Notes under the pieces: generated by a model
What the model was told of the DNA's origin: nothing
The model's input: only the letters and a program-made list of their open reading frames with translations
Databases searched by the model: none
In this document: positions 1-9,914 of the stretch, piece by piece
Layout of the letters: every line of letters starts with the position of its first letter
Numbering within the stretch: the first letter of the stretch is position 1
Made by a program: the position numbers and the translations under genes
Assembly: GCF_001512295.1 (NCBI RefSeq)
Contig: NZ_LNUP01000014.1
Span: forward strand, 1-64,000
Source of the DNA: Pseudomonas sp. EpS/L25
Lineage (GTDB): Bacteria > Pseudomonadota > Gammaproteobacteria > Pseudomonadales > Pseudomonadaceae
Direction: 5' to 3'
Length of the DNA stretch: 64,000 nt

Positions 1-120
1 AACAGCATCACCTACGATGCCCAGGGTCGGATGACGAGCTACAGCCAACGCAATGGCGTCACCGTCAGCGTCGAGCGGGATGCCCAGGGCCGCATCGTCA
101 CGGTCAAGGATCACAACGGC
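1..120 (+). other. RHS/YD-repeat coding fragment on the plus strand (partial)
   Basis: Read in frame 1 on the plus strand, this stretch gives two successive YD repeats (ITYDAQGRMTSYSQ, then VERDAQGRIVTVKDHNG), a clear RHS signature. It enters from outside the window and loses RHS character after about base 115-125. Beyond that point the coding strand is the minus strand (the giant FN3 gene). The long plus-strand frame that continues to 1554 is only the antisense of that gene. The fragment may belong to the RHS part of the same giant gene, inverted by rearrangement or by an assembly fold-back. Confidence 0.65.
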
Positions 121-3100
121 AAAGCTGCTGGTATTGCCACTGGCGTTCCAGACCAGACTCGCCTGGCCGCCGATGACCATGCCGTTGGTACAGATGCTGT
201 CGTAGCGGATGCTGCCCCACAGGGCGAAGCTCCAGCAGCCAGCGGCGCCATTGAGTTGATCGTCCGGGTCGAAGCTCTGGAGGGCGACGATGCGATAGGG
301 AATGATGGCGACGTCGCCGGACTCCAGCGTCGTCGGCACGGGCCTGAGGTACTCGATCCTGACCCGGGCATCGCCCGAGGGCAGGTTGGACGTGAGGTTA
401 TCGGCGCGGATGAGCCCATAGTTGGTCAGCGTCAATTCGCCCTGGAAGACATCCCCCCGGCGCATGGGCGGCAGGTTGATGGCAAGGGGCTCGATCAGGA
501 CCAGGGCCGTGGGCACATTGGTCTTGAAGGTCGCGTTGAGGAGGATGTCGTAGCGATCCTGAACGGAGATCTCCTTCACCGACCACTCCACCGTGACCAG
601 CTTGCTCTTGAGGAAGACCCGCTCGTCCTGGGTCAGGCCCGGCTTGATCCACAGTTGCCCGGTCAGGTCTTCGTGATCCCAGGCGGACAGGCGATAGCTG
701 TACTCGCCCGCCGGCAGATCCTTGAGCAGGGCTTGTCCTTTCTCGTCCGTACTGGCGGCGAACTCCGCGCTGAGCACCTTGCGGTTCTGCAGCTTGATCC
801 GCGCGCCCTGCAAGCCGAGGATGCGCTTGCCCTGCTTGTCCAGGGTGCCGGTGTAGATGTCTTCGACCTGGAAGATCACCCCACCCTTGCCGGACTGGTT
901 GACGGCGATGCTGAGCGGGATGTCGACCACCGGGTGGTTGTCGCTCTGCACCCGCAGGGTGAAGTAGTAATCGCCCTCCGCCAAGGTTTCCGAAGGCGTG
1001 AAGGCCACGCTCATCAAACTGCTCGCCCCCACCGGCAGGCTGGCAATCCAGTCCGGCGTACGCAGGCTGACCCAGGCCGGCGCCGCGCTGCCCTGGTCGT
1101 TGAGCAGGCTGATGCGCGCATTGCGCAGGACATCCAGCCCGGTGTTGCTCAGGCTCAGATTCTCGACCTGCTCGCTGCCACGGACGGCCCCGGTACGCAG
1201 TTGCGCGGGTTGTACGCGCACCACGGGCGAGGCTTCGCCGAGGCTGTACTGGATGCGCGTCTGACCGATCGGCTGCGCGAGATCGTCGGCGACGAGGCGA
1301 TAGTCCAGCAGGCCGCTGGCGGCGGCCGTGTTGTCGCCACTGATACTCAGGGTCAGGGTGCCCTGCTGCTGGGCCGTCAGATTCAGCGGGGCGGACTGCG
1401 TCACTCGAATACCCGTTGGCAGACCCGTACTGGTGGACGGCTGCACGTATTCGAGGTGGACGTTCTGCAGGGCGGTGTCATGCCCCGCGGCCACGACGAT
1501 ATCCACGCGCTGTTCGTAGTTCTTGGGGAAGCTGACCTTCACCAGCGCGGGTGAGTAGGTCGCGCCCTTGATCGAGAACTTGCCACTCTGGGGCCTGGCG
1601 TCGAGGTTGGGATGGATGACCGACACCTGATAGTTGCCCGAGTCGGTCAGCGCGGTGGCATGCCGATACTCGAAGGCGCCCTGGGTATCGGTGGTCACGC
1701 TGAAGGTCCGCTCGAACCCGCGGGTCGCCAGGACGAGCTTCAATTCGACGCCGGCCAGAGGCTGCTTGGTGTCGCGCGCCAAAGCCCGGCCACGCAGGAT
1801 CACCGTCTCCCCCGCCTGGACGGCCTCAGGGGTCACGCTGGTCAACTCGCCGTAATAGGGCGTTTTCGCCAGGGTCAGCTCGCGACTGCTCTGGGCACCG
1901 GCGATCTGCAGCTCATCGGCCTGCCCCGTATGGTAATGCAGGGCAGAGGCTTCCAAGCGCAACCGCACCCGCTCCGGCGCCCCTTCGGGAACCAGGAGAC
2001 TGAACGGTCCGGCATCCACCGTCTCGAGCCCACCCACACGCGCCACCGTCCGGCCATCCCGCACGGTGACGAGGGCCGTGCCCACCGACGCCTTGAGCGG
2101 CTCGCTGGTCAGGATGTTGCCTTGCAGGTCTTCCAGGATCAGCCGTGTTTCGGCCGAAGGCTGGGTACCATTGCCCTGTGCGGTGATCAGTTCGGTCGGC
2201 ACGGCCGTGGGATTGGTCAGGCGCAGGCGCACATTGCCCTTGGCACCGGCAACCCATTCATCCGGAACGAGCTCGACCAGTAGGCCGTTCGTTCCTACCG
2301 GCAGCGACTGTTGTCGGGCGACCCGCGCCTCCTGGCCCGACTGCGGGGCATAGAGCACCTGGGTGGTGAGGGAGGTGGTGCCGGTGAGGTCTTGATAACC
2401 ACCGACCACGACCCCGACCTCGCTGGAGGCCCCCGGAGCCAGATCGAAGAAGGACGAGTAGTGCTGCTTGATCTGACCTTGGGTTTCGACCCCTAGGGCC
2501 AGGCGCAACCGCTTGAGTTCGTGCGTCCCCTGGTTGACGACCCGCACCCGCAGCTCACTGAACACGCCACGCTCCAACGGCGGCGTCGATAGCACCTGCG
2601 CCTGTAAGGAAGGCAGGAGCAAATCGCTGGGCAGACTCTCGACGCCTTGGGCATCCACTGCCGTCACGCTATACAGACGCTCACCCGTGAAGGGTACGGT
2701 GACCGCGGCGTCACGATAGGAGGACTGCGTCAGCAGCGTCCGATTGAGTTTCTGAGCCACCCCGTTGAGCTTGGCATAGACGTTGTAGCCGGCGATGCCC
2801 GTGCCTTCGTGCTCCCACTGCAATACCGGTACGGCGTCGGCCGTCGCCTGGATGGTCAGGTTGCGTACCGGCAGCAACTTGGCATTCAGGTAGACACTGG
2901 TGGAGGGTGGTGACTCGTTGCCAATGGCGTCCACCGCTGTAACGGCATAGGTGTGCTGCTGGCTGGAGGGCTGGGTATCGACCGTCGCCGTCTGGGTCAG
3001 GTCCGCTTGCAGCGCGGTCAAATTGGCAATGTCCAGGGATTCGCCTTGTGCCACGGCGGCACGGTAGAGCCGATAGGTCTTGACGTTGCTGGCTTCAGAA

Positions 3101-6100
3101 GCCTGCCAGTTCAAGGCAACCCCGCCCCCCGTCAGCTCGGCCTGCAGCCCCGTGGGCGCCTTGGGTGCCCGGCTGACCACCTCGACCTTGATCGGATCGC
3201 TCGGCAGGCTCAAGGCCTCTGCGCCGTCATGCTTGCGAATGCTGGCGACCCGATAGTAGCAGGTGCCATCCGCCAAACCCGCCGCGGCGAGGTCATCCAG
3301 GTATTGCAGCTGCGTCGTCCGTCCCAACTGGGTGAAGGCGCTCTCGCCTTCCGCGCGACGAGACACCGCATAGCTATCGGCCTCGGCGACCGCGCGCCAA
3401 TTGAGTTCCACGCGGCCACGCGCGAGGGCCTTGCCCGTCAAGCCCTGGGGAATGTCGAGCGGTGGCAGGTCGCCTGTATAGACCTGGAATTGATTACGAC
3501 CGCGGATGGTTTGGCCGACGTTGCCCAGGGCATCCGTGGCCTGATAGGAGAAGCTCAGGAGCTGAACCTTCTTCGCACCCAGGTCCGCGGGCAAGGTGAA
3601 GCTGCCTCGGTATACCGGGGCATCGGCAGAGGCGGTGGCGTCGGCGACCAGAGCCAGGGGCCCCGGAATGGACGAACTCGGCGCGCCATCGACGTTGACG
3701 GTCAGTTGCGGCGTGGCGACGACCGCCTCATTGAGGCCCAGCGCAACCTGCACCGTAACGCTCTCCCCCGTACGCGCCACATTGCGGATGGGATGCGCAG
3801 GTTGCAGGGTGAGTTGCTGTACCTCCGGCCCCTGGGTATCGACCTTCAGGGTCTTGCCATCCAGGATCTCCGTGCCCTCGTTGCCAGCGGCATCATGGGC
3901 CGAGACGCGCGCATAGAGAGTGCCGGCCGGCATGGCCGAAGTCAGGTCGAAGCTGCCCTGATACAGCAGCGGATCGCTAGCGGCCTTGGTCATCCGTACC
4001 GGGATCGACAGGCCGTCGGGCATGTCCAGGCTGAAGAAGGGCGCGTTGCGCAGTTCTTCGCTCATCACCAACTCAACCTGAACCTGACCACTGCCATAGC
4101 GGCCATCGGCAGACACCGGACCAGAGCTGGAATACCGAGCGACCTTGACACGCGGTCCGGTGCGGTCGATGCGAGCGGACTGTGGCGTCGACAGCGCACT
4201 CTCGGAGCCCAAGGCATTGACGCTGCTGACACGGTAGTAATAAAGGCCGTCTTCAGCCGGGCGATGCTGATAGCTGGTGCTTTTCAACAAAGCGCTGTTG
4301 AGGCGCGTCACGCCCGCCTCACCTGGAGTGGTGAAAGGCTGGGTGGCGTAATACAGGTTGTATCCTGCGGCGGTACTGACATTGCCCCATTGCGCCTGGA
4401 TGACGCCCCCGGACAGGGTCGCAACCTGCAGACCCGTTGGCGCATCGGGAATGGAGGTGTCCAATAGCACCTGAACAGCCGCACTCGCCGTGCCAAATTG
4501 GGTTCGGCTGGTGTAGCGGAGTTGGGCGGTGAGGCTATTAATGCCTGGTTTTAAAGTGACCGGTAGCTCTGCGCTGCCTGACCTATCGAGCAGTACCTCA
4601 CCAATAGCCTCACCGTTCAATGCGATTCGCGCCGTGGTACCTGCCGCCCCCTGCAACAGCACTCGTTGCAGCGCATCCTTGGTCTGCTTCAGACCACTGA
4701 GCAAGCGAAGCGTGGGCGCTGCTGGGGGTGGGAGGGAGACATGGAAGGGACGTACAACCTCACTTGTATTATCAAGCGTATCTGTCAAGACAACGCGCAA
4801 CTCATGATTACCGTCTGCAACGCTCTCTGCATCGAAGGAAAACCTATAAGTGGCACCATCCTTGCGCAAAATGGGTAGATTAGCATTATCGACTTGCAAC
4901 TGAATGCTGGCCACACCCGACACATCATCCGCTTGAAGCTGAAACTCCCCAGAGAGCAAATCTTGATTCTGAGCCAAGACATCTACGATGCTAGAATTAT
5001 CGCGCCAAATAAAACTTTTGAGATCAGGACCTCTCGTATCGGCCAACAAATTAACTTCTACAGGAACCACCGAGGGGTCGTACCCTCCGCTTATATTCTT
5101 AGCCACTACCGCAGCATAATAGGTCGCACCAACCTTCAAACCAGATATCGAAGCTGCCAGACCCGCAACCGGCACCGAAAGTCTGGGCTGCATACCTGAC
5201 ACATCATTGAAATTATTCTCAGAAACATAGACATCATACTTTTTCACATAGAGAGAAGGCGATGAAGCATCCCAAGAAAGCTCAAAACTATTGACATCCG
5301 CTATGGATCGAAGCAAATCAGGGTTTCTTAAAAGAATAAAAGCACTCCCACTTTCAGGAAGGTTGCTTTGATTATGAGCTTTGTCAAAAGCCCCCACCTT
5401 ATAATATAGAAGCTTGCCATTGAGCGAAGGATCCAACCCTATAATTTCACTACCACCAGACAAATTAACTGTGGAAATTACGGCTTCGGGGCTAACGCCA
5501 TCTGAAATCACCAAGAAGGCATTCTCTACACCTGATACGTCATCTGAAGCATTATAGGAAACCCTCACAGAATTAAACGAAACCTGTTCGATCGAAAGCA
5601 AGTTAGCGACAGGCACTTCCTTATCAAACAAAACAGGCTCACTTGGATTAGACCAAGCCTCCCAAGTCCCACCATTATTTATGCTTCCTCGAACGCGGAG
5701 CCGATAAGACTTGCCTGTTTCACCCTCTGCCCAGGAAAACACATCGACGTTACCTACGAGAGCCTTATACAGGCTAGCTCCTGTCTCACCTAGGACCTCC
5801 ACTTCATAATTATTGAGACCTAAAACTTTTGTCCAACTCCACCGAGCGCTCACATTGGCATAGGCCTCTTGCGTAACTGGCCTTACCACTGTATAGCCCG
5901 AAATATCCATGAAGTCGTAAGGCGCCGCCTTGTCAACGACATAGCCTTCACCGTCAGAATACTTAAAAGACACTGCTGACTCTGGCTGCACAGCTTCTGC
6001 CTTATTGCAGCCCAGCTCAGCGTACACCCCGTTCAACCCTTGAATGCCGATGGTTGCACTACTACCCCGACTTACGCTGTCCAACAGGTTTCGATATTGA

Positions 6101-6588
6101 ATCTTAACCTCATTGGTCCCTTCATACAGCACCACTTGAAAGGTACCCATAGGCAAATTTGACCCATAAAAATATTGATTCGTCCATTGGACTACCAGCT
6201 TTCTATTGGGTGCATCACCAACAGTCAGATATTCGATTTTTCCAGGAATCTGACTTGGCGAATCCGTCCTGAGATCGTCCCAGAACGCATAAATAGTGGC
6301 CCCCATGCTTGGAAAGCATGAATTATTATAAGCGCTAGTGGCATTCTCGAATTGCAGCAGCCCATTGGTCGAAGCATAGAAATTGGTATAGATCCGACCT
6401 TGCATGGCAAACTCAAAGCCTATCGGGAAGGGGCCTGCCACATAGTCGTCACCGGCCAAATTTGTATTTATCGCAGCATAGGATTTCGACATCAAAAAGC
6501 AACTTAACAACACAAAAAATAACAATCGACAGCTAAAATCCCAGAAAAGAGGATTCAACAAAAATGAGATCCTTGGAAAAACTCTCAT
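1..6588 (-). CDS. Giant exported fibronectin-III/Ig-like repeat protein (partial, 3' end outside or broken)
   Basis: This open frame has no stop over 2196 codons from ATG 6588, which has a good AGGAAGG Shine-Dalgarno about 8 bases upstream. Residues 1-38 form a signal peptide (hydrophobic LLFFVLLSCFLM, cut after SYA). Residues ~40-190 resemble a nidogen/GEVED-like surface domain (AFWDDLR, KLVVQWTNQYFYGS, GTFQVVLYEG). From ~200 to ~1300 come FN3-like modules (APTGLQ, YNLYYA, YYYRVSSVN and similar). A carboxypeptidase-regulatory-like module sits near residues 1580-1640, then further Ig-like modules. The last ~40 codons (bases 1-120) are antisense to YD repeats, so the true frame probably ends or switches near base 120. 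A surface or secreted adhesin/toxin-carrier role is inferred. It is last in the gspCD array. By eye, bases 4500-6588 are clearly AT-richer than 120-4500. Confidence 0.8.
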   Translation of the reverse strand, partial: MRVFPRISFLLNPLFWDFSCRLLFFVLLSCFLMSKSYAAINTNLAGDDYVAGPFPIGFEFAMQGRIYTNFYASTNGLLQFENATSAYNNSCFPSMGATIYAFWDDLRTDSPSQIPGKIEYLTVGDAPNRKLVVQWTNQYFYGSNLPMGTFQVVLYEGTNEVKIQYRNLLDSVSRGSSATIGIQGLNGVYAELGCNKAEAVQPESAVSFKYSDGEGYVVDKAAPYDFMDISGYTVVRPVTQEAYANVSARWSWTKVLGLNNYEVEVLGETGASLYKALVGNVDVFSWAEGETGKSYRLRVRGSINNGGTWEAWSNPSEPVLFDKEVPVANLLSIEQVSFNSVRVSYNASDDVSGVENAFLVISDGVSPEAVISTVNLSGGSEIIGLDPSLNGKLLYYKVGAFDKAHNQSNLPESGSAFILLRNPDLLRSIADVNSFELSWDASSPSLYVKKYDVYVSENNFNDVSGMQPRLSVPVAGLAASISGLKVGATYYAAVVAKNISGGYDPSVVPVEVNLLADTRGPDLKSFIWRDNSSIVDVLAQNQDLLSGEFQLQADDVSGVASIQLQVDNANLPILRKDGATYRFSFDAESVADGNHELRVVLTDTLDNTSEVVRPFHVSLPPPAAPTLRLLSGLKQTKDALQRVLLQGAAGTTARIALNGEAIGEVLLDRSGSAELPVTLKPGINSLTAQLRYTSRTQFGTASAAVQVLLDTSIPDAPTGLQVATLSGGVIQAQWGNVSTAAGYNLYYATQPFTTPGEAGVTRLNSALLKSTSYQHRPAEDGLYYYRVSSVNALGSESALSTPQSARIDRTGPRVKVARYSSSGPVSADGRYGSGQVQVELVMSEELRNAPFFSLDMPDGLSIPVRMTKAASDPLLYQGSFDLTSAMPAGTLYARVSAHDAAGNEGTEILDGKTLKVDTQGPEVQQLTLQPAHPIRNVARTGESVTVQVALGLNEAVVATPQLTVNVDGAPSSSIPGPLALVADATASADAPVYRGSFTLPADLGAKKVQLLSFSYQATDALGNVGQTIRGRNQFQVYTGDLPPLDIPQGLTGKALARGRVELNWRAVAEADSYAVSRRAEGESAFTQLGRTTQLQYLDDLAAAGLADGTCYYRVASIRKHDGAEALSLPSDPIKVEVVSRAPKAPTGLQAELTGGGVALNWQASEASNVKTYRLYRAAVAQGESLDIANLTALQADLTQTATVDTQPSSQQHTYAVTAVDAIGNESPPSTSVYLNAKLLPVRNLTIQATADAVPVLQWEHEGTGIAGYNVYAKLNGVAQKLNRTLLTQSSYRDAAVTVPFTGERLYSVTAVDAQGVESLPSDLLLPSLQAQVLSTPPLERGVFSELRVRVVNQGTHELKRLRLALGVETQGQIKQHYSSFFDLAPGASSEVGVVVGGYQDLTGTTSLTTQVLYAPQSGQEARVARQQSLPVGTNGLLVELVPDEWVAGAKGNVRLRLTNPTAVPTELITAQGNGTQPSAETRLILEDLQGNILTSEPLKASVGTALVTVRDGRTVARVGGLETVDAGPFSLLVPEGAPERVRLRLEASALHYHTGQADELQIAGAQSSRELTLAKTPYYGELTSVTPEAVQAGETVILRGRALARDTKQPLAGVELKLVLATRGFERTFSVTTDTQGAFEYRHATALTDSGNYQVSVIHPNLDARPQSGKFSIKGATYSPALVKVSFPKNYEQRVDIVVAAGHDTALQNVHLEYVQPSTSTGLPTGIRVTQSAPLNLTAQQQGTLTLSISGDNTAAASGLLDYRLVADDLAQPIGQTRIQYSLGEASPVVRVQPAQLRTGAVRGSEQVENLSLSNTGLDVLRNARISLLNDQGSAAPAWVSLRTPDWIASLPVGASSLMSVAFTPSETLAEGDYYFTLRVQSDNHPVVDIPLSIAVNQSGKGGVIFQVEDIYTGTLDKQGKRILGLQGARIKLQNRKVLSAEFAASTDEKGQALLKDLPAGEYSYRLSAWDHEDLTGQLWIKPGLTQDERVFLKSKLVTVEWSVKEISVQDRYDILLNATFKTNVPTALVLIEPLAINLPPMRRGDVFQGELTLTNYGLIRADNLTSNLPSGDARVRIEYLRPVPTTLESGDVAIIPYRIVALQSFDPDDQLNGAAGCWSFALWGSIRYDSICTNGMVIGGQASLVWNASGNTSSFAVVILDRDDAALGIPLDADGDAIALAVARHPTLGIVGDAV

Positions 6589-6654
6589 AAGCACGACCTT
6601 CCTTAGCCAAGCTAATTTCAGACTAAACCATCAACGGTCAAACCAGTGCACTGA

Positions 6655-7497
6655 TCAGTCTAAAAACACTCGAAGCCTATTATCACTAGGCGTAAACAGC
6701 TGATAGCGCAGATCTTTTTCGTTGACGTAATAATGGGCCCCTACGTATCGCCTACTAGCACTGGCATCATCATAAAAAATATAAGAGGAATCTACTACTA
6801 TCCAACGCCCTCCGTCGTACACCTCCAGCCAGTCATGCAAGTCACCCGAGGTCAATCTTTCATCAATGGAGGTAGACACAAACCCTAAAACTCTCCTAAC
6901 GGTCACACCGTTACGAGCCAACAGCTCACCAGCCAACAACATATGCTCAGTACAATCACCCGCTTTTTTGGACAGTGCATAGGTCGCTCCTTCCACCTGC
7001 CTATCGATTCCGGTGAACTTTATATTCCCTACCATCCACCCGTAGATAGCACGGACTTTTTCTTGATAGCTCAATCCCGCAAAGCTTTCAGCCAGGGCAA
7101 ACAGTTCGGAAGAAGGCGTCGCAGTCAAAGGATAAGCTTCCGCTACGACGTTCTGCTGCGCCTTACTCCCCATACCTACAAATGAAAGTCTTACTCGCTT
7201 TACTGCAAAAGACCCGAAGCTACCCACCGCCAATCTAAATCTTTCACCCTCCACAATCACCGGCACCGAAGACTCCACCCTCCACTCGTAGGAGGCCCCA
7301 TTGAGGGTCATAGGCAAAGCACCTTCGACCTGAGCATCAACCACTATCGAGGACGCCGTATTTTGCAGGCGGAGATCAAACTCCACGACTTGACTCCAGG
7401 CAAACCTGGGGAAAACACTAATTGCAATAATACAGACCAGCCTTATCCGCAAGATCCTTCGAAATACTCGCCACCTGATTAAGAACATCTCTGACAT
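6655..7497 (-). CDS. Exported transglutaminase-like (papain-fold) protein
   Basis: 280 aa. An arginine-rich n-region and hydrophobic core (VCIIAISVF) with a likely cleavage near AWSQ (residues 33-36) form a signal peptide, so it acts in the periplasm or outside. The transglutaminase-core triad is visible: Cys182 in GDCTEHMLLAGELLA, His221 in HDWLEVYDGGRW, Asp236 in VVDSS. The ~100-residue N-terminal part is beta-rich and unassigned. It may cross-link, deamidate or cleave a partner; the giant FN3 protein directly downstream (66 bp) is the obvious candidate, by inference. The start overlaps the upstream gene by 80 bp. A TTG at 7452 would shorten the overlap and still leave a signal peptide. Base composition is AT-rich for the window. 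Confidence 0.75.
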   Translation of the reverse strand: MSEMFLIRWRVFRRILRIRLVCIIAISVFPRFAWSQVVEFDLRLQNTASSIVVDAQVEGALPMTLNGASYEWRVESSVPVIVEGERFRLAVGSFGSFAVKRVRLSFVGMGSKAQQNVVAEAYPLTATPSSELFALAESFAGLSYQEKVRAIYGWMVGNIKFTGIDRQVEGATYALSKKAGDCTEHMLLAGELLARNGVTVRRVLGFVSTSIDERLTSGDLHDWLEVYDGGRWIVVDSSYIFYDDASASRRYVGAHYYVNEKDLRYQLFTPSDNRLRVFLD

Positions 7498-8125
7498 GCT
7501 CTGCCGTGTCGAAAGAGAGATAAAGCCCTGGCACCGGGTTTATCGAAAAGAAATCGAGAAAAGCGGCCTGATCTTCAGGGCGTACGAAGAGCACTATCGG
7601 CTTGGTACTGCTTGCAGCTCTCTTCGCCAGGATCTTTGCCGCTACTCGTGCAGGATCTCGTATGGATAGGCGCTCCAATCCCCTGCCCGAGACGATCTTT
7701 TCTTTCCCGATGAAGTAACCTTCCACCTTGCCGGCCAGGATATTGGTGGCCAGACGGTCGATCGTAATCACCAGCCAATCCCAGGCAGGCGCCTTCTGTT
7801 GAGCCAAGAGACGCTCACGACCACCTACAAGAAAATGTGCCGAGTGCAAGCCCTGGCTCAAGCCCAACTCCTGACAGAGGCTACTCGCCAACAAGACGTC
7901 ATAGGCGGGTAGCAATAAGCTGATTCGCTCCTGCGAACCTTTCAAGCGAGTGGGCAATAAGGCGGACGTCATCGTCCAGGCCCCTTTGACGGCGCCATCC
8001 CCATTGACATCGATCAGCACCTTGCCCGCCTTTTCGCTCCAGCAATCGGATTCAGTAGCGTAGGCTGCTGTCGACAGAAAGCCGCCTAGAGCGACAAGTG
8101 CGCAAGACCGTAGGATGCTATTCAA
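7418..8125 (-). CDS. Exported protein of unknown function in the gspCD array
   Basis: I do not recognise the family. The frame is open from 8197, but the best start seems to be TTG 8125, which overlaps the gspD stop and gives an N-terminus NSILRSCALVALGGFLSTA with a signal peptide cut after AYA. The mature ~215 residues begin TESDCWSEK and end LYYCN. They carry three cysteines, a short DVNGDG stretch that could be a Ca-binding loop, and alpha/beta-like segments (WDWLVITIDRLA, PIVLFVRPED). It is probably periplasmic and co-transcribed with gspC and gspD. A role as a partner of the secretin or of the giant exported protein is inference only. Confidence 0.6.
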   Translation of the reverse strand: MNSILRSCALVALGGFLSTAAYATESDCWSEKAGKVLIDVNGDGAVKGAWTMTSALLPTRLKGSQERISLLLPAYDVLLASSLCQELGLSQGLHSAHFLVGGRERLLAQQKAPAWDWLVITIDRLATNILAGKVEGYFIGKEKIVSGRGLERLSIRDPARVAAKILAKRAASSTKPIVLFVRPEDQAAFLDFFSINPVPGLYLSFDTAEHVRDVLNQVASISKDLADKAGLYYCN

Positions 8126-9914
8126 TTTTATATCCCATACTGGCTGCAGACTTGTCGATATAGCGATACCGTCCTCCCGTGACCAACTGCGCATCATCGA
8201 CCGTTCTGATGATGCGCGGCTGAATGAAGATCATCAGATTGTTTTTCTTCTTACTCTTATTATCGCTCTTGAATGCCGCGCCGATGATGGGGATTTTGCC
8301 CAAGAAAGGAACTTGGGCATCGCCATTCTGGGACTCGTCGGAAATCAACCCACCCAATACCAACGTCTGTCCATCCTGAACCAAGACACGGGTTTTTACC
8401 GAGCGCGTATTGGTGACGATGTCCTGTGCCTGGGCCACTCTGGAGTTAGACACACTGGATATTTCCTGCAGGATGTCGAGGGTTACCGCATCTCCTTCAT
8501 TGACCTGAGGCTTGATGGTGAGCGAAATGCCTACGTCCTTGCGCTCGATCGTCTGGAAGGGATTGCTTACCGGTGTGGCAGCGCTGGTGGAGCGCCCCGT
8601 GACGAAGGGGACGTTTTGACCAACGATGATCTTCGCCTCCTCGTTATCCAGGGTGACCAGGTTGGGTTTGGACAGGATATTCAGCGCATCCTGGGTCTCC
8701 AGAGCCCTGATCAAGGCGCGCAACGAGCCGTTTCGATAAAAGCCCAGTGAGAGCCCGCTCAGAAGATTAGGCGTTTCGTTGGGCGCGCCACCGCCGTCAC
8801 GATAGAGGGTGCCACCGAACCAGCCGTCCCCGCCCACCGCACTGCTAGCCGTTCGCCATTCAACGCCTAATTCCTTTCTGAGATTCTCAGAGACTTCGAC
8901 GATCACCGCTTCAACGAGAACCTGTGCACGACGAATGTCGAGTTTCTTCACGACGTCATCTATTGCCGCCAAGACTTCCGGCGGACCTGTCACTACCAGG
9001 GCATTGGTCGATTCGCTCGCCTGGATACTGACGTCCACAGCCGCGTCGTAGACATTCAACTTTTGCTTTTGAATACTGGTGCCTAAACTCTGCACGATAG
9101 GCAAGGCATCCGCTGCCCTCAGGTAGTGCAGATAGATGACCTTGGTATTGCCGACACCCTGTACTTTGCGATCTAGCTTGGCGATAACTGCCTTGACCTG
9201 GCGCCGCATCACTTCGTCGCCCGCGATGACGATACTGTTCGTGCGAACGTCAGCCCCTATGGCAAAGAAGCTTTCTGGAGAGTTCGTCTGGGGCTTGGGA
9301 AACAGGCCATTGACCATGGCGAGAATATCAGCCGCATTGGCGAAGCTCAGGGGAACGACGTCCGAGTTCACTTGCCAAGACTGATCGAGCCGCTTCACCA
9401 ATTCATCAAGTTTTTTCAGATTGGCCGCACGATCAGCCGCTATTATAAAGTTCCGATCAGGATAGGCAGCCAGATAGGCTGACTGCGAAACCAAAGGCTT
9501 CAAGATATTAACCAGCTGCGTAGAGGAAACGTTATCCAGCTTGTACAACTTGATTGCGGTGTCCCCGGCCACTCCGTCGACGGCACCTACCGGCAAGCTT
9601 GAAGACTTGGCATCTGCTTCTGGAATGACCTTGTATATGCCGTTGTCATTGACAAGAGCATAGCCATTCACACTGAGGACCGTGTTCAGCAGCTGGTTCA
9701 AATCCTCATTCTCTATGGGCCCATTGGCCGTCAATGTCACACGGCCTTTAACTCGAGGATCCAACACTATCTTCTTACCGGTTTGGCTAGCCACCCATTG
9801 AATGAGCGTCCGAATATCCGTATCTTCCAGATCGACACCAAACTGCTCATTTTTGCTTTCCGCCACTGCTGAAAAAGCCAAAAGCATTAAAGAAAGAAAA
9901 ACAACCACTCTCAT
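8118..9914 (-). CDS. gspD: Type II secretion system secretin GspD
   Basis: 598 aa outer-membrane secretin. A signal peptide (VVVFLSLMLLAFSAVA) is followed by the N0 domain (FGVDLEDTDIRTLIQWVA, ~25-95), then N1, N2 and N3 ring domains (KLYKLDNVSSTQLVNIL near 120, VVPLSFANAADILAMV near 185, KVIYLHYLRAADALPIV near 265). The secretin core includes LNILSKPNLVTLDNEEA and VGQNVPFVTGR near 415-445. The C-terminus (MIFIQPRIIRTVDDAQ and a short tail) lacks a long S-domain. The family forms the outer-membrane channel through which folded exoproteins leave. It overlaps gspC by 4 bp (ATGA), so the two are coupled. No other T2SS gene (E to M) is in the window, which makes this an orphan C-D pair. Confidence 0.92.
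   Translation of the reverse strand: MRVVVFLSLMLLAFSAVAESKNEQFGVDLEDTDIRTLIQWVASQTGKKIVLDPRVKGRVTLTANGPIENEDLNQLLNTVLSVNGYALVNDNGIYKVIPEADAKSSSLPVGAVDGVAGDTAIKLYKLDNVSSTQLVNILKPLVSQSAYLAAYPDRNFIIAADRAANLKKLDELVKRLDQSWQVNSDVVPLSFANAADILAMVNGLFPKPQTNSPESFFAIGADVRTNSIVIAGDEVMRRQVKAVIAKLDRKVQGVGNTKVIYLHYLRAADALPIVQSLGTSIQKQKLNVYDAAVDVSIQASESTNALVVTGPPEVLAAIDDVVKKLDIRRAQVLVEAVIVEVSENLRKELGVEWRTASSAVGGDGWFGGTLYRDGGGAPNETPNLLSGLSLGFYRNGSLRALIRALETQDALNILSKPNLVTLDNEEAKIIVGQNVPFVTGRSTSAATPVSNPFQTIERKDVGISLTIKPQVNEGDAVTLDILQEISSVSNSRVAQAQDIVTNTRSVKTRVLVQDGQTLVLGGLISDESQNGDAQVPFLGKIPIIGAAFKSDNKSKKKNNLMIFIQPRIIRTVDDAQLVTGGRYRYIDKSAASMGYKIE

Noticed and set aside
31-4467. Long plus-strand frames (about 500 codons at 31-1554 and 2953-4467)
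   Set aside because: Beyond base ~120 they are rich in R, Q, G, H and D with no domain pattern and lie antisense to the FN3-type gene, whose frame has clear modules.
8115-8750. A 211-codon plus-strand frame opposite gspD
   Set aside because: Antisense of the conserved secretin domain.
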